Positions 33,189 to 42,100 are shown, counted from the stretch's first letter. The stretch: DNA of 64,000 nt from Solirubrobacter pauli (GCF_003633755.1 NZ_RBIL01000002.1:992001-1056000); one strand, 5' to 3'. Notes: generated by a model not told the origin, from the sequence alone. Numbers and translations are program-made.

Positions 33189-34069
33189 GGCTTGAGGGTA
33201 AGGGACCAGGTCTGGGCCACGTGGTCGTGGCCGAACGAGCGCTCCGGCGTGGACTCCGCGAGCGTGAACCCGGCCCGCTCGTAGAGTCGGCGCGCGGGGT
33301 GGAGGTTGTCGTTCGTGTAGAGCGTGAGCGTGCGGTAGCCCCTCGCGGTGGCGTGGCGGACGACCTGGTTGACCAGGGTGCCGCCGACGCCACGGCCGCG
33401 CGCCTTGGGTTCGACCAGCAGCGTTCGCAGCTTGGCGGTGGTGTCGTCGGCGTGCACGCACAGGATCGCGCCGACCTTCGTGCCGTCGATCTCGGCGACC
33501 CACGCCCGGTCCCGCTCCGGGTCGAAGTCGGCGACGATCCGGGCCACGAGGCGCTCGAAGCTCTGGTCGTAGCCGAACTCGCGGGCGTACAGCTCGCCGT
33601 GGCGCTGGACCAGCCACCCGAGGTCGCCCGGCTCGAGGTCGCGCAGCGTCAGCGTGCCCTGCGGCGCGATCGCGGCCTTGAGGCTCCGCATGGCGGCGAC
33701 GACCTCGTCGGGGTCGGGCAGCTCGTCGAGCACCCGGGTGATCTCGCCGGCGGACTCCGCGTCCATCTCCGCGAAGCGCGCGGCGCCGGCCTCCGTGAGG
33801 GTGACCGTCTGCCGGCGGGCGTCGACCGCGGAGGGGGCCTTGGTCGCCAGGCCCTGCTGCTCGAGCTTGGCGATGACGCGGCTGAGCTGGCCGGCGTCGA
33901 TCTCGAGCGCGCGCTTGAGCTCGGCGACCTCGGTCGTGCCGTGGCTGAGCTCGTACAGCACGCGGATCTCGGGCAGCGGGCGCGCGTAGCTTCCTCGAGT
34001 GAGACCCATGCGCGCCGTGTAGAAGCGGTTGAAGTCGCGCACGGCCTCGACGTGGTGCGTCGTGACCAT
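33185..34069 (-). CDS. MarR-GNAT fusion: winged-helix regulator with acetyltransferase domain
   Basis: 294 residues from ATG 34069. Residues 1-140 are a MarR winged helix (AVRDFNRFYTARMG, EIRVLYELSHG, DAGQLSRVIAKLEQQGLATK, DARRQTVTLTEAG). Residues 145-294 are a GNAT domain with the acetyl-CoA loop VEPKARGRGVGGTLVNQVV and ARRLYERAGFTL. This two-part architecture is known in actinobacteria. Two palindromes just upstream are likely its own operators. It is coupled to the OsmC-like gene, so the pair may answer to an oxidised or toxic amine ligand (inference). Confidence 0.9.
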   Translation of the reverse strand: MVTTHHVEAVRDFNRFYTARMGLTRGSYARPLPEIRVLYELSHGTTEVAELKRALEIDAGQLSRVIAKLEQQGLATKAPSAVDARRQTVTLTEAGAARFAEMDAESAGEITRVLDELPDPDEVVAAMRSLKAAIAPQGTLTLRDLEPGDLGWLVQRHGELYAREFGYDQSFERLVARIVADFDPERDRAWVAEIDGTKVGAILCVHADDTTAKLRTLLVEPKARGRGVGGTLVNQVVRHATARGYRTLTLYTNDNLHPARRLYERAGFTLAESTPERSFGHDHVAQTWSLTLKP

Positions 34070-34071
34070 GC

Positions 34072-34105
34072 TTGACAGGATCAACTACTTGCTTGACTCT
34101 GTCAA
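34072..34105 (-). promoter_or_regulatory. Tandem MarR-type operators
   Basis: TTGACAGGATCAA (34072-34084) and TTGACTCTGTCAA (34093-34105) are 13-bp palindromic boxes whose centres are 21 bp apart, two helical turns. They lie immediately upstream of the MarR-GNAT start and overlap the end of the preceding gene. Confidence 0.65.
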
Positions 34106-34609
34106 CTGCTCCTGGTCCTCCCAGACCAGCGACGAGCCGAGGTGCCCCGCCCGGATCGTGAATCCGGCGGCGCTGAGCGCGAGCAGCACGGCCAGCACCT
34201 TCAGGATCGTGGTCACTACCCGGTGCTTGACGTAGAGCAGGCCGACGAGCGCGGCGGTGAGGAGCACCATGCAGAAGCGCACGGTCTCGCCCGCGCCCTC
34301 GTGGTCCTTCATCTTCGGGTTGCCCTCGAGCCGCGGCTGGCTCTCCAGGAACGCCTCGCCGGCGCCGACCGTCAGCAGCGTCGCCGCGAGCGTGACGACG
34401 GCGAACGCGGCGAGCGGCGTTCCGAACAGGCTCGGCTTGGCGATCCCGACGAGGACGGCGATGCCGAGGATCGGCACGAACACCACGGGCACGTGCAGCA
34501 GCAACGGGTGCGCGGGCAGCCCGAACGCGCTGCTGATCTGGACCGGCCACAGCACGAGGCTGAGCACGGCCGCGACGGCGATGACGGTCTTCTGGGTTCT
34601 CAGTTCCAT
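34085..34609 (-). CDS. DUF2231-like membrane protein
   Basis: 174 residues with four predicted membrane helices (about 8-28, 38-58, 66-86, 115-150). LPAHPLLLHVPVVFVPILGIAVL resembles the HP..H.P motif of DUF2231, whose His residues suggest heme or electron transfer, though function is unproven. A soluble loop SQPRLEGNPKMKDHEGAGETVRF lies in the middle. The start overlaps the upstream peptidase stop by 10 bases, and the end overlaps the MarR operators. Confidence 0.7.
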   Translation of the reverse strand: MELRTQKTVIAVAAVLSLVLWPVQISSAFGLPAHPLLLHVPVVFVPILGIAVLVGIAKPSLFGTPLAAFAVVTLAATLLTVGAGEAFLESQPRLEGNPKMKDHEGAGETVRFCMVLLTAALVGLLYVKHRVVTTILKVLAVLLALSAAGFTIRAGHLGSSLVWEDQEQLTESSK

Positions 34610-35415
34610 GTGCGTAGGAGCGGCCAGACGATCCGCAGCACGCGGGTGAACGCGCCGCGGTGCAGGCGGCTGGGAGTGTCGCATGCGGTGTGGCGGCACG
34701 AGTCGTCGGGCACGCCCAGCTTCGCGGCGGGCGCGCCGGCCCGTGCGAGCTCGCGATGGTCGGAGTTCCCCTCGCCCTGCGGATCGCGGGCGTAGCTCAC
34801 GCGCTTGCCGCCGGCGTCGAGGATCCGCTGCTCGACGTCCTCCCGCGGCGTGGGCGCGGTGCTGTGCAGGACGAACCGGCTGCCCCGCCCGACCTCGTCG
34901 AGGGAGAGCGCGAGCTTCACGTCCTTCAGCCGGTTCATGCGCTCGAGGCGCCGGACGAGCGCGGACGCCCCGAGATGATCGGCCGTCTTCGTGTACGGCC
35001 GCTCCTCGGCCCCGGTCGCGACGAGCCACACGTCGCACGCCGGCGCCGGCTCCGTGGCGAGGCTCCTCGCCAGCGCGACCAACGTTCCGACGCCCGATGC
35101 GTTGTCGTCGGCCCCCGGCGCGGGCGGAACGCTGTCGGCGTGCGCCATCGCGATCACGAGGCAGTCGGCCGGCGAGTCCCTGATCCCGATCACGTCGCGC
35201 GACCGGCCCTTGCCCGGCACGTCGAACCGCTCGTACCCGACCCGCAGCCCGACCGTCCGGAACCGCGCGGCGACCCGCTGATGCGCTGCGCGCTCCTTCG
35301 CCCCGGCGGCGGGCCGAGCACCGTGCCGGGCGAGCGACACGGCGAAGTTGTAGGCCTCACCGCCGCTCGGCGCGGCCGCGGCCACCGCGCAGCAGGCGAG
35401 GAACGTCGCGATCAC
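34600..35415 (-). CDS. Secreted M28 family metallopeptidase
   Basis: 271 residues from GTG 35415, with a signal peptide (about 1-19). The co-catalytic zinc site of M28 is present: His and Asp in AMAHADSVPPAPGADDNASG, Glu in TGAEER, Asp in LSLDEVGRG and a final His near CRHTACDTPSRLH. These enzymes remove N-terminal residues from peptides outside the cell. The catalytic domain is compact, with no extra binding domain. It heads a four-gene minus-strand run down to the OsmC-like gene. Confidence 0.85.
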   Translation of the reverse strand: MIATFLACCAVAAAAPSGGEAYNFAVSLARHGARPAAGAKERAAHQRVAARFRTVGLRVGYERFDVPGKGRSRDVIGIRDSPADCLVIAMAHADSVPPAPGADDNASGVGTLVALARSLATEPAPACDVWLVATGAEERPYTKTADHLGASALVRRLERMNRLKDVKLALSLDEVGRGSRFVLHSTAPTPREDVEQRILDAGGKRVSYARDPQGEGNSDHRELARAGAPAAKLGVPDDSCRHTACDTPSRLHRGAFTRVLRIVWPLLRTWN

Positions 35416-35551
35416 GCGCGCAATTTGTCACACCTGCGCGTAGATCCGTGACACCAGGCGGGGCGAAGATCCGCCCCTGGCGCGCGAGCGTCGAGTTGAT
35501 TACGTCGTGGCGCGAGGTGACGAGCCGTCCGGACCGCGTGGTGGGCCGCGT

Positions 35552-36925
35552 TCAGCGTGTGCTGACGCGCGCCGACCCGCCGACTCCGTTGAGCCCGTGG
35601 TCGGCGTAGACGGCCAGCAGCCCGCCCGTCACGGACGGCCCGAGCCCAGGCGGCTGAAGCCCGTCGAAGGCGGTGCCGGACGAGGAGACGTCGTCGACCA
35701 ACTCGGCTGCCCCGAAGGCCTCTCCCTCCGGCATCCGCGCCACGAAGACGCCGAGCGGCTGGCCGTGCCCTTCGCCGCCCGGCGTCTCGCGCAGCCAGCC
35801 GACGGCCGCGCCGCCGCCCTCGCGGACGAGTGAGCCGATCGACCCGGAGGAGTCGAGCACCTGCGGCGCTCCCCAGACCCCGGACTGGGACGCCACCCGC
35901 ACGGTCGGCACGGACACGCCGGGGCGCGCCGGCACCGTCCACGCGACGACGGGCCGTCCGGTGGCGTCCACGGTCGCCGCGATCGGCCCGCGCGGATACC
36001 CGATCAGGTCGCCTTCGCCCAGTGACACGGCCGCCCGCGGGCGGTTCGACCCGACCGGGAGGATGGCGGCGGCGGCGTCGACATGGCCGGTCGGCCCCTC
36101 GGTGACCGGGTACGCCCGCCACGCGACGACGACGTTCCCGGGCTCGCCCGTGCCGACGACGATCTCGGTCGGGCGTCGCTGTCCGGCCGGCGGTGCGACC
36201 GAGGCCTCTGCGGACATCCAGCCGGTCTTCACGCGGATCGCCCGCACAGCCAGACGGCCGTTGCGCGAGTACGCGACCACCGCGCGTCCGCCCGTGTCGA
36301 TCCCGACACCGACGATCGACTCGTCGTCCACGCCGGTCGTCGCGACCGTCCGGATCGTCGAGAAGCGGCCGCCGGCGGGCCGCCAGGCCACCTGGATCTC
36401 GTCGGAGCGCCCGCGGACGATGTGGTGCCACGCCGCGATCGCGGCGCCGTCCTCGTTGACCGCCAGCTGCGGCGCCCAGCGGATCGATCGCGGCCCGCCG
36501 ATCTCCCGCACCGATCCCAGCCGCTCCAGCCGGGCGTCCCCGATCCGGTAGCCGAGCTGCTTGCGCTCGAGGTTCCTGCGGTCGACGATCCGCGCGTCCA
36601 GCGTCAGCACCCGTGCGACCGCGTATCGGGAAGCGGCCACGGCGGACCGTGACGTCCGCGCCCGCAGCGTCTGCGTCCCGTTCAGCGCCACGAGCGTGCG
36701 CGAGTCCTCGCCGCCGCGCCACCAGACGAGCTGTGGCGCCGCGAGGAACTTCCCGGCGCTGAGGTGGGGGAGGAGCCCCGCCTGGTCCAGCTCGTTCGCC
36801 TCTACACGGGGAGGCAGCTGGGAAACAGGGAGGGCGACGGGCGGCGTCCACGGCGGCGCGGCCTGTGCCGGTGCGGCCACCACGAGCATCACGACGGCCG
36901 AACTGGCTACGCTCTTCAGCCGCAC
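35552..36925 (-). CDS. Large secreted beta-repeat protein
   Basis: 457 residues from GTG 36925, chosen because it gives a signal peptide ([22 protein letters not shown]). The rest is built of repeating beta blades, each with a core like [41 protein letters not shown] and [11 protein letters not shown]. The spacing of about 45-50 residues suggests a propeller of sialidase/BNR or similar type. No catalytic residues are recognised. The start codon is only 7 bases from the nearest possible efp start on the other strand. Confidence 0.7.
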   Translation of the reverse strand: MRLKSVASSAVVMLVVAAPAQAAPPWTPPVALPVSQLPPRVEANELDQAGLLPHLSAGKFLAAPQLVWWRGGEDSRTLVALNGTQTLRARTSRSAVAASRYAVARVLTLDARIVDRRNLERKQLGYRIGDARLERLGSVREIGGPRSIRWAPQLAVNEDGAAIAAWHHIVRGRSDEIQVAWRPAGGRFSTIRTVATTGVDDESIVGVGIDTGGRAVVAYSRNGRLAVRAIRVKTGWMSAEASVAPPAGQRRPTEIVVGTGEPGNVVVAWRAYPVTEGPTGHVDAAAAILPVGSNRPRAAVSLGEGDLIGYPRGPIAATVDATGRPVVAWTVPARPGVSVPTVRVASQSGVWGAPQVLDSSGSIGSLVREGGGAAVGWLRETPGGEGHGQPLGVFVARMPEGEAFGAAELVDDVSSSGTAFDGLQPPGLGPSVTGGLLAVYADHGLNGVGGSARVSTR

Positions 36926-36932
36926 GCTGAGC

Positions 36933-37517
36933 TTGTTCGCTGAGGGGCTGATTCCCACGATCTCCACCAATCAATTCAAGAACGGAAATCACATCGAGGT
37001 TGAAGGCACTGTCTTCAAGATCCTCGAGTTCCAGCACGTCAAGCCCGGCAAGGGTGGTGCGTTCGTGCGCACCAAGCTCCGCCGCGCGGCTGACGGTGCT
37101 GTGATCGATAGGACGTTCCGAGCGGGTGAGAAGTTTCGCCCGATCCACACGGAGGCGCGCAAGATGCAGTTCTTGTACGCCGACGGCACCGACGCCCACT
37201 TCATGGACGGCGAGACGTTCGAGCAGATCGCGCTCTCGGAGTCCAGCGTCGAGGAGCCGCTGAAGTACATCAAGCCGAACGAGACCATCGACATGCTCTA
37301 CATCGACGGTGAGCCGGCCGACATCCAGCTCAGCGCGAGCGTCGAGCTCGAGGTCACGCACACCGAGCCCGGCGTGCGCGGCGACACCGCCTCCGGCGGT
37401 GGCAGCAAGCCCGCGACCGTGGAGACCGGCGCGACCGTCAACGTCCCCCTGTTCGTCAACATCGGGGACCGGATCAAGGTCGACACCCGCTCGGGCGCGT
37501 ACATGTCGCGTGCGTAG
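36933..37517 (+). CDS. efp: Translation elongation factor P (start codon uncertain)
   Basis: 194 residues if the TTG at 36933 is used. The three EF-P domains are intact: domain I has [16 protein letters not shown] with the modifiable Lys loop, and the last domain ends [24 protein letters not shown] relieves ribosome stalling at Pro runs. Homologues begin M-x-STN. Here the Met position is ACG (36957), and GAGGGG lies 9 bases before it, while no ATG or GTG is available nearby. The true start may be this ACG, a CTG/ATT just upstream, or the TTG. nusB overlaps the 3' end by 8 bases. Confidence 0.93.
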   Translation: MFAEGLIPTISTNQFKNGNHIEVEGTVFKILEFQHVKPGKGGAFVRTKLRRAADGAVIDRTFRAGEKFRPIHTEARKMQFLYADGTDAHFMDGETFEQIALSESSVEEPLKYIKPNETIDMLYIDGEPADIQLSASVELEVTHTEPGVRGDTASGGGSKPATVETGATVNVPLFVNIGDRIKVDTRSGAYMSRA

Positions 37518-37929
37518 GTCGGACCAACGCCGCGCGGCGGTCTTCGCCCTGTATCAGCACGACCTGACCAAGCGCCCGCTCGACGACGTGTTCGAGCGGG
37601 ACGCGCTCCCGTTCACGCGTGCCCTGGCGCACGCCACGGCCGACTACACCCAGGAGCTCGACGGCCTGATCGCCAAGCACGCGAAGAACTGGTCGCTGGA
37701 CCGGATCGCGCCGCTCGAGAAGGCGATCCTGCGGACGGCGCTGCTCGAGATGCTGCATCCCGACGTCGTCGACGCCGACACGCCGATCCCGCCCGAGGGC
37801 GCGATCGACGAGGCCGTGGAGACCGCCAAGGCCTTCTGTGGCGCTGAGGCGCCCGGATTCGTGAATGGCATCCTGGCCGCCGTCCTGCGCACTAGCATTC
37901 CCGACCCGAATGCCTCAGGACAGTCTTGA
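37510..37929 (+). CDS. nusB: Transcription antitermination factor NusB
   Basis: 139 residues from GTG 37510. It opens [20 protein letters not shown], the NusB helix 1 signature, and keeps [19 protein letters not shown] and [29 protein letters not shown]. It binds boxA RNA with NusE during rRNA transcription. The efp-nusB overlap and the order are the common Gram-positive arrangement. xseB starts inside its 3' end. Confidence 0.93.
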   Translation: MRRSDQRRAAVFALYQHDLTKRPLDDVFERDALPFTRALAHATADYTQELDGLIAKHAKNWSLDRIAPLEKAILRTALLEMLHPDVVDADTPIPPEGAIDEAVETAKAFCGAEAPGFVNGILAAVLRTSIPDPNASGQS

Positions 37930-38119
37930 GCGTCTGATCGAGCGGCTCGAGCACGCGGCGGTGACGCTGCGGGCGAACGAGCTGCCGACGGATCGCGCGG
38001 CCGCGCTCGTCGACGAGTGCGCCCGGATGGCCGCTGAGGCGGGCTCGGAGCTCGACCGCCAGGTCCGTGCCGCGGACGTTCCCGTCGCACCCGGCCAGAT
38101 GGCGCTCGGGAACAGCTGA
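37910..38119 (+). CDS. xseB: Exodeoxyribonuclease VII small subunit
   Basis: 69 residues from ATG 37910. Two helices form a coiled coil ([44 protein letters not shown], described in two parts: 4-25 and 28-50), the XseB pattern. The central LP turn replaces the usual LPLEES. It pairs with XseA, which is not in this window. It overlaps nusB by 20 bases and is followed by ispA and dxs, as in many bacteria. Confidence 0.75.
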   Translation: MPQDSLERLIERLEHAAVTLRANELPTDRAAALVDECARMAAEAGSELDRQVRAADVPVAPGQMALGNS

Positions 38120-38121
38120 AG

Positions 38122-39000
38122 TTGGGCTTCCCGGACCACCTGCGCGGAGACATCGAGGCCTACCTCGAAGGTCTGCGCTTCAGCGACGAGACGGACACCG
38201 ACGGCCTCGAGGAGGCGATGCGCTACAGCCTCCTCGCGGGCGGCAAGCGCATCCGGCCGGTGCTCGCGCTCGCCACGGCGCACGCCGTCGGCATGCCGAC
38301 CGAGGACGTGCTCCCGCTCGCGGGAGCGCTGGAGCTCATCCACACGTACTCGCTGATCCACGACGACCTGCCGGCGATGGACGACGACTCGCTGCGCCGC
38401 GGTCGGCCGACGTGCCACGTGGTCTACGGCGAGGGGATCGCGATCCTCGCCGGCGACGCGCTGTACGCGGAGGCGATGCGGCTGGTGCTCACGCAGCAGC
38501 GCGGGGAGCCGTCCCGCGTGCTCGCCTGCGTCGCCGAGCTGGCGACGGCGTCGGGAGTACGCGGCATGGTCGGTGGGCAGTACATCGACGTCCAAGGCCT
38601 GATTGAAAAGGGCGATGCGGAGCTGCGTCGCCTGCACGAGTTGAAGACCGGCCGGCTCATCCGCGCGGCGATCGAGTGCCCGATCCTCCTTGCCGACGAG
38701 ACCACCCGCTCGACTACACTGGCTGACTTCCGCGCGTTCGCGTCAGAGCTTGGGGTCTTGTTCCAGATCGTCGACGACATCTTGGATGTGACGGGCACCG
38801 ACGTCGCGCTCGGGAAGCCGCAAGGAAGCGACGAACGCCACGGCAAGGTGACCTATGTCAGCCGCTTTGGACTTGACGGGGCCCGGGCCATGGCCGAAGA
38901 ATCGCATCGCAACGCACGCGCGGCGCTCGATCGGGCGGCTCCCGACAGCGCGCACGAGCTGATTCAGATCACCGACTTCATCGCCACCCGCACTTCATGA
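38122..39000 (+). CDS. ispA: Polyprenyl (geranyl/farnesyl) diphosphate synthase
   Basis: 292 residues from TTG 38122, two bases after the xseB stop; no better start exists nearby. The first Asp motif HDDLPAMDDD and second motif FQIVDDILD are intact, with the GGKRIRPVL substrate site. The residues before the first Asp motif (LIHTYSLIHDD) lack bulky Phe/Tyr, which suits a C15-C20 product. It condenses IPP with DMAPP/GPP. The stop overlaps dxs, which supplies the same pathway. Confidence 0.92.
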   Translation: MGFPDHLRGDIEAYLEGLRFSDETDTDGLEEAMRYSLLAGGKRIRPVLALATAHAVGMPTEDVLPLAGALELIHTYSLIHDDLPAMDDDSLRRGRPTCHVVYGEGIAILAGDALYAEAMRLVLTQQRGEPSRVLACVAELATASGVRGMVGGQYIDVQGLIEKGDAELRRLHELKTGRLIRAAIECPILLADETTRSTTLADFRAFASELGVLFQIVDDILDVTGTDVALGKPQGSDERHGKVTYVSRFGLDGARAMAEESHRNARAALDRAAPDSAHELIQITDFIATRTS

Positions 39001-40916
39001 CCTCACTGCTGTCCCGCATCGACCGCCCCCAAGACCTTCACTCGCTCAGTGAAGACGAGCTCCAGGCGGTCGCGCAGGAAGTGCGTGAGCTCCTGATCGA
39101 CACCGTCGGAGAGATCGGCGGCCACTTCGGCGCCAACCTCGGCACGTGCGAGATCGCGGTCGCGGTCCACTCGCTGATCGACTCGCCGAAGGACAAGGTC
39201 CTGTGGGACGTCGGCCACCAGGCCTACCCGCACAAGATCCTCACCGGCCGCCGCGACCGGCTGTCGACGATCCGCCAGTACGGCGGCCTCGCCCCGTTCT
39301 GCGCGCGCTTCGAGTCCGAGCACGACATCATGGGCGCCGGCCACGCCTCCACCTCGATCGGCTACGCCGTCGGGATCAAGGAGGCCATGCTGCGCGGCGC
39401 GACCGAGGACGGCAAGGTCGTCGCGGTGATCGGCGACGGCTCGATGACCGGCGGCGTCGCCTTCGAAGCCGTCTCGCAGGCCGGTGGCCTCGGCACGCCG
39501 ATCGTCGTGATCCTCAACGACAACGGCATGTCGATCTCGCCCAACGTCGGCGCGCTGTCGCGGTACATGAACCGCGTCCGGCTGGACCCGGGCCTGTGGG
39601 AGGCGCGAGAGGGCGTCGAGGAGAAGCTCACGCGGCTGCCCGCGGGCATCGGCGCGGCGTTCGAGCGCCTCGGGCCGCGTCTGAAGGAGTCCGTCAAGGC
39701 GATCTGGGCTCCCGGCCTGTGGTGGGAAGAGCTCGACTGGGCCTACCTCGGCGTGGTCGACGGCCACGACGTGCGCGCCATGCGCCGCGCCCTGAAGACG
39801 GCGTTCGAGGCCGAGCGGCCCGTCGTCATCCACTGCGCGACCGTCAAGGGCAAGGGCTTCGCGCCCGCCGAGGACGGCGGCCTGGAGGGCATGGAGAAGT
39901 GGCATGCCGCCAAGCCGAAGTCGATCTCGCAGCGCATGCCCGCGCCCTCGCGCCCGTCGTCGACGCCTGCTCCGCCGCAGTACACCCAGGTGTTCGGCGA
40001 GGCCCTCGTGCGTGAATGCGAGCGCGACGAGCGCGTCATCGGCATCACCGCGGCGATGAACTCCGGCACCGGCCTCTCGATCCTGCAGAAGGCCATGCCC
40101 GACCGCTACTTCGACGTCGGCATCGCCGAGCAGCAGGCTGTGCTCTTCGCGGCCGGCGCGGCGCTCTCCGGCATGCGCCCGGTCGCCGCCATCTACAGCA
40201 CCTTCCTCCAGCGCGCGTTCGACCAGATCGTCCACGACGTCTGCCTCCAGAACCTGCCGGTCACGTTCTGCATGGACCGCTCCGGCCTGGTCGGCGACGA
40301 CGGCCCGACGCATCACGGCGCGTTCGACATCGCCTACCTGCGCCCGCTGCCGAACATGACGCTCATGGCCCCCCGCGACGAGGCCATGCTCGTCCACATG
40401 CTGCACACGGCGCTGCAGATCGACGGCCCGTCCGCCCTGCGCTACCCGCGCGGCGCCGGCGTCGGCGTCGAGCTTCCGGAGACCCCCGAGCTGATCCCGG
40501 TCGGCACCGGCGAGATCCTCCGCGAAGGCGAGCGCGTGGCCCTGATCGGCTACGGCAGCGGCGTCGGCAAGGCGCTTGGCGCCGCCGACCTGCTCACCGA
40601 GCGCGGCATGGACGTCACCGTCGCCGACGCCCGCTTCTGCAAGCCGCTGGACAAGCTCCTGCTGGCCTCCCTCGCCGAGTCGCACGACCTGCTCGTGACC
40701 ATCGAGGAAGGCGTCCTCCAGGGCGGCTTCGGCACGGCCGTCTGGGAGTCGTTCGCCGAAGAGGGCGCCGTCGCCCCGCGCCTCCTGCGCGTCGGCCTGC
40801 CCGACGAGTACGTCACCCACGGCGCCCCGGCGCTCCTGCACGAGGAAGTCGGCTTCACCGCGGAGGCGATCGCCGCCCGCGTCGAAGCAGCCGTCCTCGA
40901 CCGCCTCGGCGTCTAG
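38997..40916 (+). CDS. dxs: 1-deoxy-D-xylulose-5-phosphate synthase
   Basis: 639 residues, standard length. Thiamine diphosphate and Mg site: GDGSMTGGVAFEA...NDNGMSI. HASTSIGYAVG, DVGIAEQQAVLFAAG (the catalytic Glu) and DRSGLVGDDGPTHHGAFDIAYL (His pair) are all intact. It makes DXP from pyruvate and glyceraldehyde 3-phosphate, the first step of the MEP isoprenoid route. It is coupled to ispA by an ATGA overlap. The end of the operon is followed by the convergent metzincin gene. Confidence 0.96.
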   Translation: MTSLLSRIDRPQDLHSLSEDELQAVAQEVRELLIDTVGEIGGHFGANLGTCEIAVAVHSLIDSPKDKVLWDVGHQAYPHKILTGRRDRLSTIRQYGGLAPFCARFESEHDIMGAGHASTSIGYAVGIKEAMLRGATEDGKVVAVIGDGSMTGGVAFEAVSQAGGLGTPIVVILNDNGMSISPNVGALSRYMNRVRLDPGLWEAREGVEEKLTRLPAGIGAAFERLGPRLKESVKAIWAPGLWWEELDWAYLGVVDGHDVRAMRRALKTAFEAERPVVIHCATVKGKGFAPAEDGGLEGMEKWHAAKPKSISQRMPAPSRPSSTPAPPQYTQVFGEALVRECERDERVIGITAAMNSGTGLSILQKAMPDRYFDVGIAEQQAVLFAAGAALSGMRPVAAIYSTFLQRAFDQIVHDVCLQNLPVTFCMDRSGLVGDDGPTHHGAFDIAYLRPLPNMTLMAPRDEAMLVHMLHTALQIDGPSALRYPRGAGVGVELPETPELIPVGTGEILREGERVALIGYGSGVGKALGAADLLTERGMDVTVADARFCKPLDKLLLASLAESHDLLVTIEEGVLQGGFGTAVWESFAEEGAVAPRLLRVGLPDEYVTHGAPALLHEEVGFTAEAIAARVEAAVLDRLGV

Positions 40917-40983
40917 CGCCCACGAGCACGGCGCGACGCTCGTCGTCACGCCGTCGACATCTCGGCGCGCAAGCTGCGAGCCG

Positions 40984-42063
40984 TCAGTCGACGGTGACGA
41001 CGCGGTGCGCGAGCTGCTTCGTGCTCAGCGCCGACGCGGCCGACGCGGTGGCCGTGCAGCCGCCGAACCACTTGTCGCGCGCGCCGCGCCACCACTCGCC
41101 GGCCCCGAGGGCCTCGTCCAACGGGGAGCTCGCGCAGCGCGAACGGTGCTTCTTGTTGCCGGCCATGTGGCCGAGCTCGTGCAGAAGCACGCTCTCGAGG
41201 TCGATCTCGTCCAGCCCCGGGTAAGCCGGGCCGGCGGCCCAGAGCTCGCCGGCGCGCAGGGCGAGGTCCTGCTCGATCACGCGCCCGTTGCGCATGTAGT
41301 CCGTCTGCACGCCCAGCGTCCCGGGCGGCACGTCGGCGGAGAAGCCGGCCACGCTGCGACCGTCCTGCACCCCGGCCACGATCTTCGTCGTCTTCCTGGG
41401 CTTGAGCCCCCAGCGCTTCGCGGTCGTGCGGGCCAGGGCCTTGAAGCGGCTGGCGGTGACGGCCGCGGGCAGGTTCGCCGTCGACAAGAGGAACCCGCGC
41501 GTGCCCCGCTTGCCGAACTTCGGGTACAGCGAACCTCGCCCACGGTCAGCGGACGGCAACGTCACGGTGAGCGGCTGAACCGGCCCGATCGGCTGAGCGC
41601 TGCCGACCGTGGTCCCGGGAACCACGCCGGCCGGGCCACTCGTGCCATCCGAACCGCCTGTGCCGCTCTGCGGCCCCGCTGCGCCGCCCGGGGACCCCGC
41701 CGCGCCCTCGGCGGCAGCACCCTCGTCGACCACGTACGCCTGCCAGAAGTACCGCCCCGGACGCTGTCGCAGAATCGACCGGTTCGGCACGCTCCACACC
41801 TGCAGGTCCTCGAGTGCCTGCGTCGCCGGCTCATCCAACCAGGTGCCCTCCGGCCCGGTCAGCAATCCGGACGCGTCCACGTCGTCGTTGCCCGACACCC
41901 GCACGATCACGCTGCCCGCGGGCGCGTCCGTGCGAACGGCGAACGTCAACGGCGCGCCGCGCGAGATGGAGGCGGACGGCGCTTCGTAGCTGAGCTGATA
42001 GGCCGAGGCGGAGGCCGGGAGCGCGAGCACGGCGAGGCCGACTGAGGCGAGGACGGAACGCAT
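40984..42063 (-). CDS. Secreted metzincin-like (matrixin-type) metalloprotease
   Basis: 359 residues from the ATG at 42063. An ATG four codons upstream is inside the promoter -10 and would not be transcribed, so 42063 is preferred. It has a signal peptide (1-22) and a beta domain (about 25-110). A Gly/Ser-rich linker follows, and then a catalytic domain with LESVLLHELGHMAGNKKH, a full HExxHxxGxxH zinc site. A short Cys-containing tail completes it. Met-turn: I see no clear candidate within the usual distance. It lies between dxs and tlyA, which are usually adjacent. Confidence 0.82.
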   Translation of the reverse strand: MRSVLASVGLAVLALPASASAYQLSYEAPSASISRGAPLTFAVRTDAPAGSVIVRVSGNDDVDASGLLTGPEGTWLDEPATQALEDLQVWSVPNRSILRQRPGRYFWQAYVVDEGAAAEGAAGSPGGAAGPQSGTGGSDGTSGPAGVVPGTTVGSAQPIGPVQPLTVTLPSADRGRGSLYPKFGKRGTRGFLLSTANLPAAVTASRFKALARTTAKRWGLKPRKTTKIVAGVQDGRSVAGFSADVPPGTLGVQTDYMRNGRVIEQDLALRAGELWAAGPAYPGLDEIDLESVLLHELGHMAGNKKHRSRCASSPLDEALGAGEWWRGARDKWFGGCTATASAASALSTKQLAHRVVTVD

Positions 42064-42071
42064 CGAACAAC

Positions 42072-42098
42072 GCATCGGCCGCCTCCGAGGCCGCCTTG
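42072..42098 (-). promoter_or_regulatory. Sigma-28 (WhiG/FliA-type) promoter of the metzincin
   Basis: Minus strand: CAAG (42098-42095), a 15-base spacer and GCCGATGC (42079-42072), then 8 bases to the ATG at 42063. It sits back to back with the tlyA -10 box, so the two promoters overlap. Confidence 0.6.
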
Positions 42099-42100
42099 AG

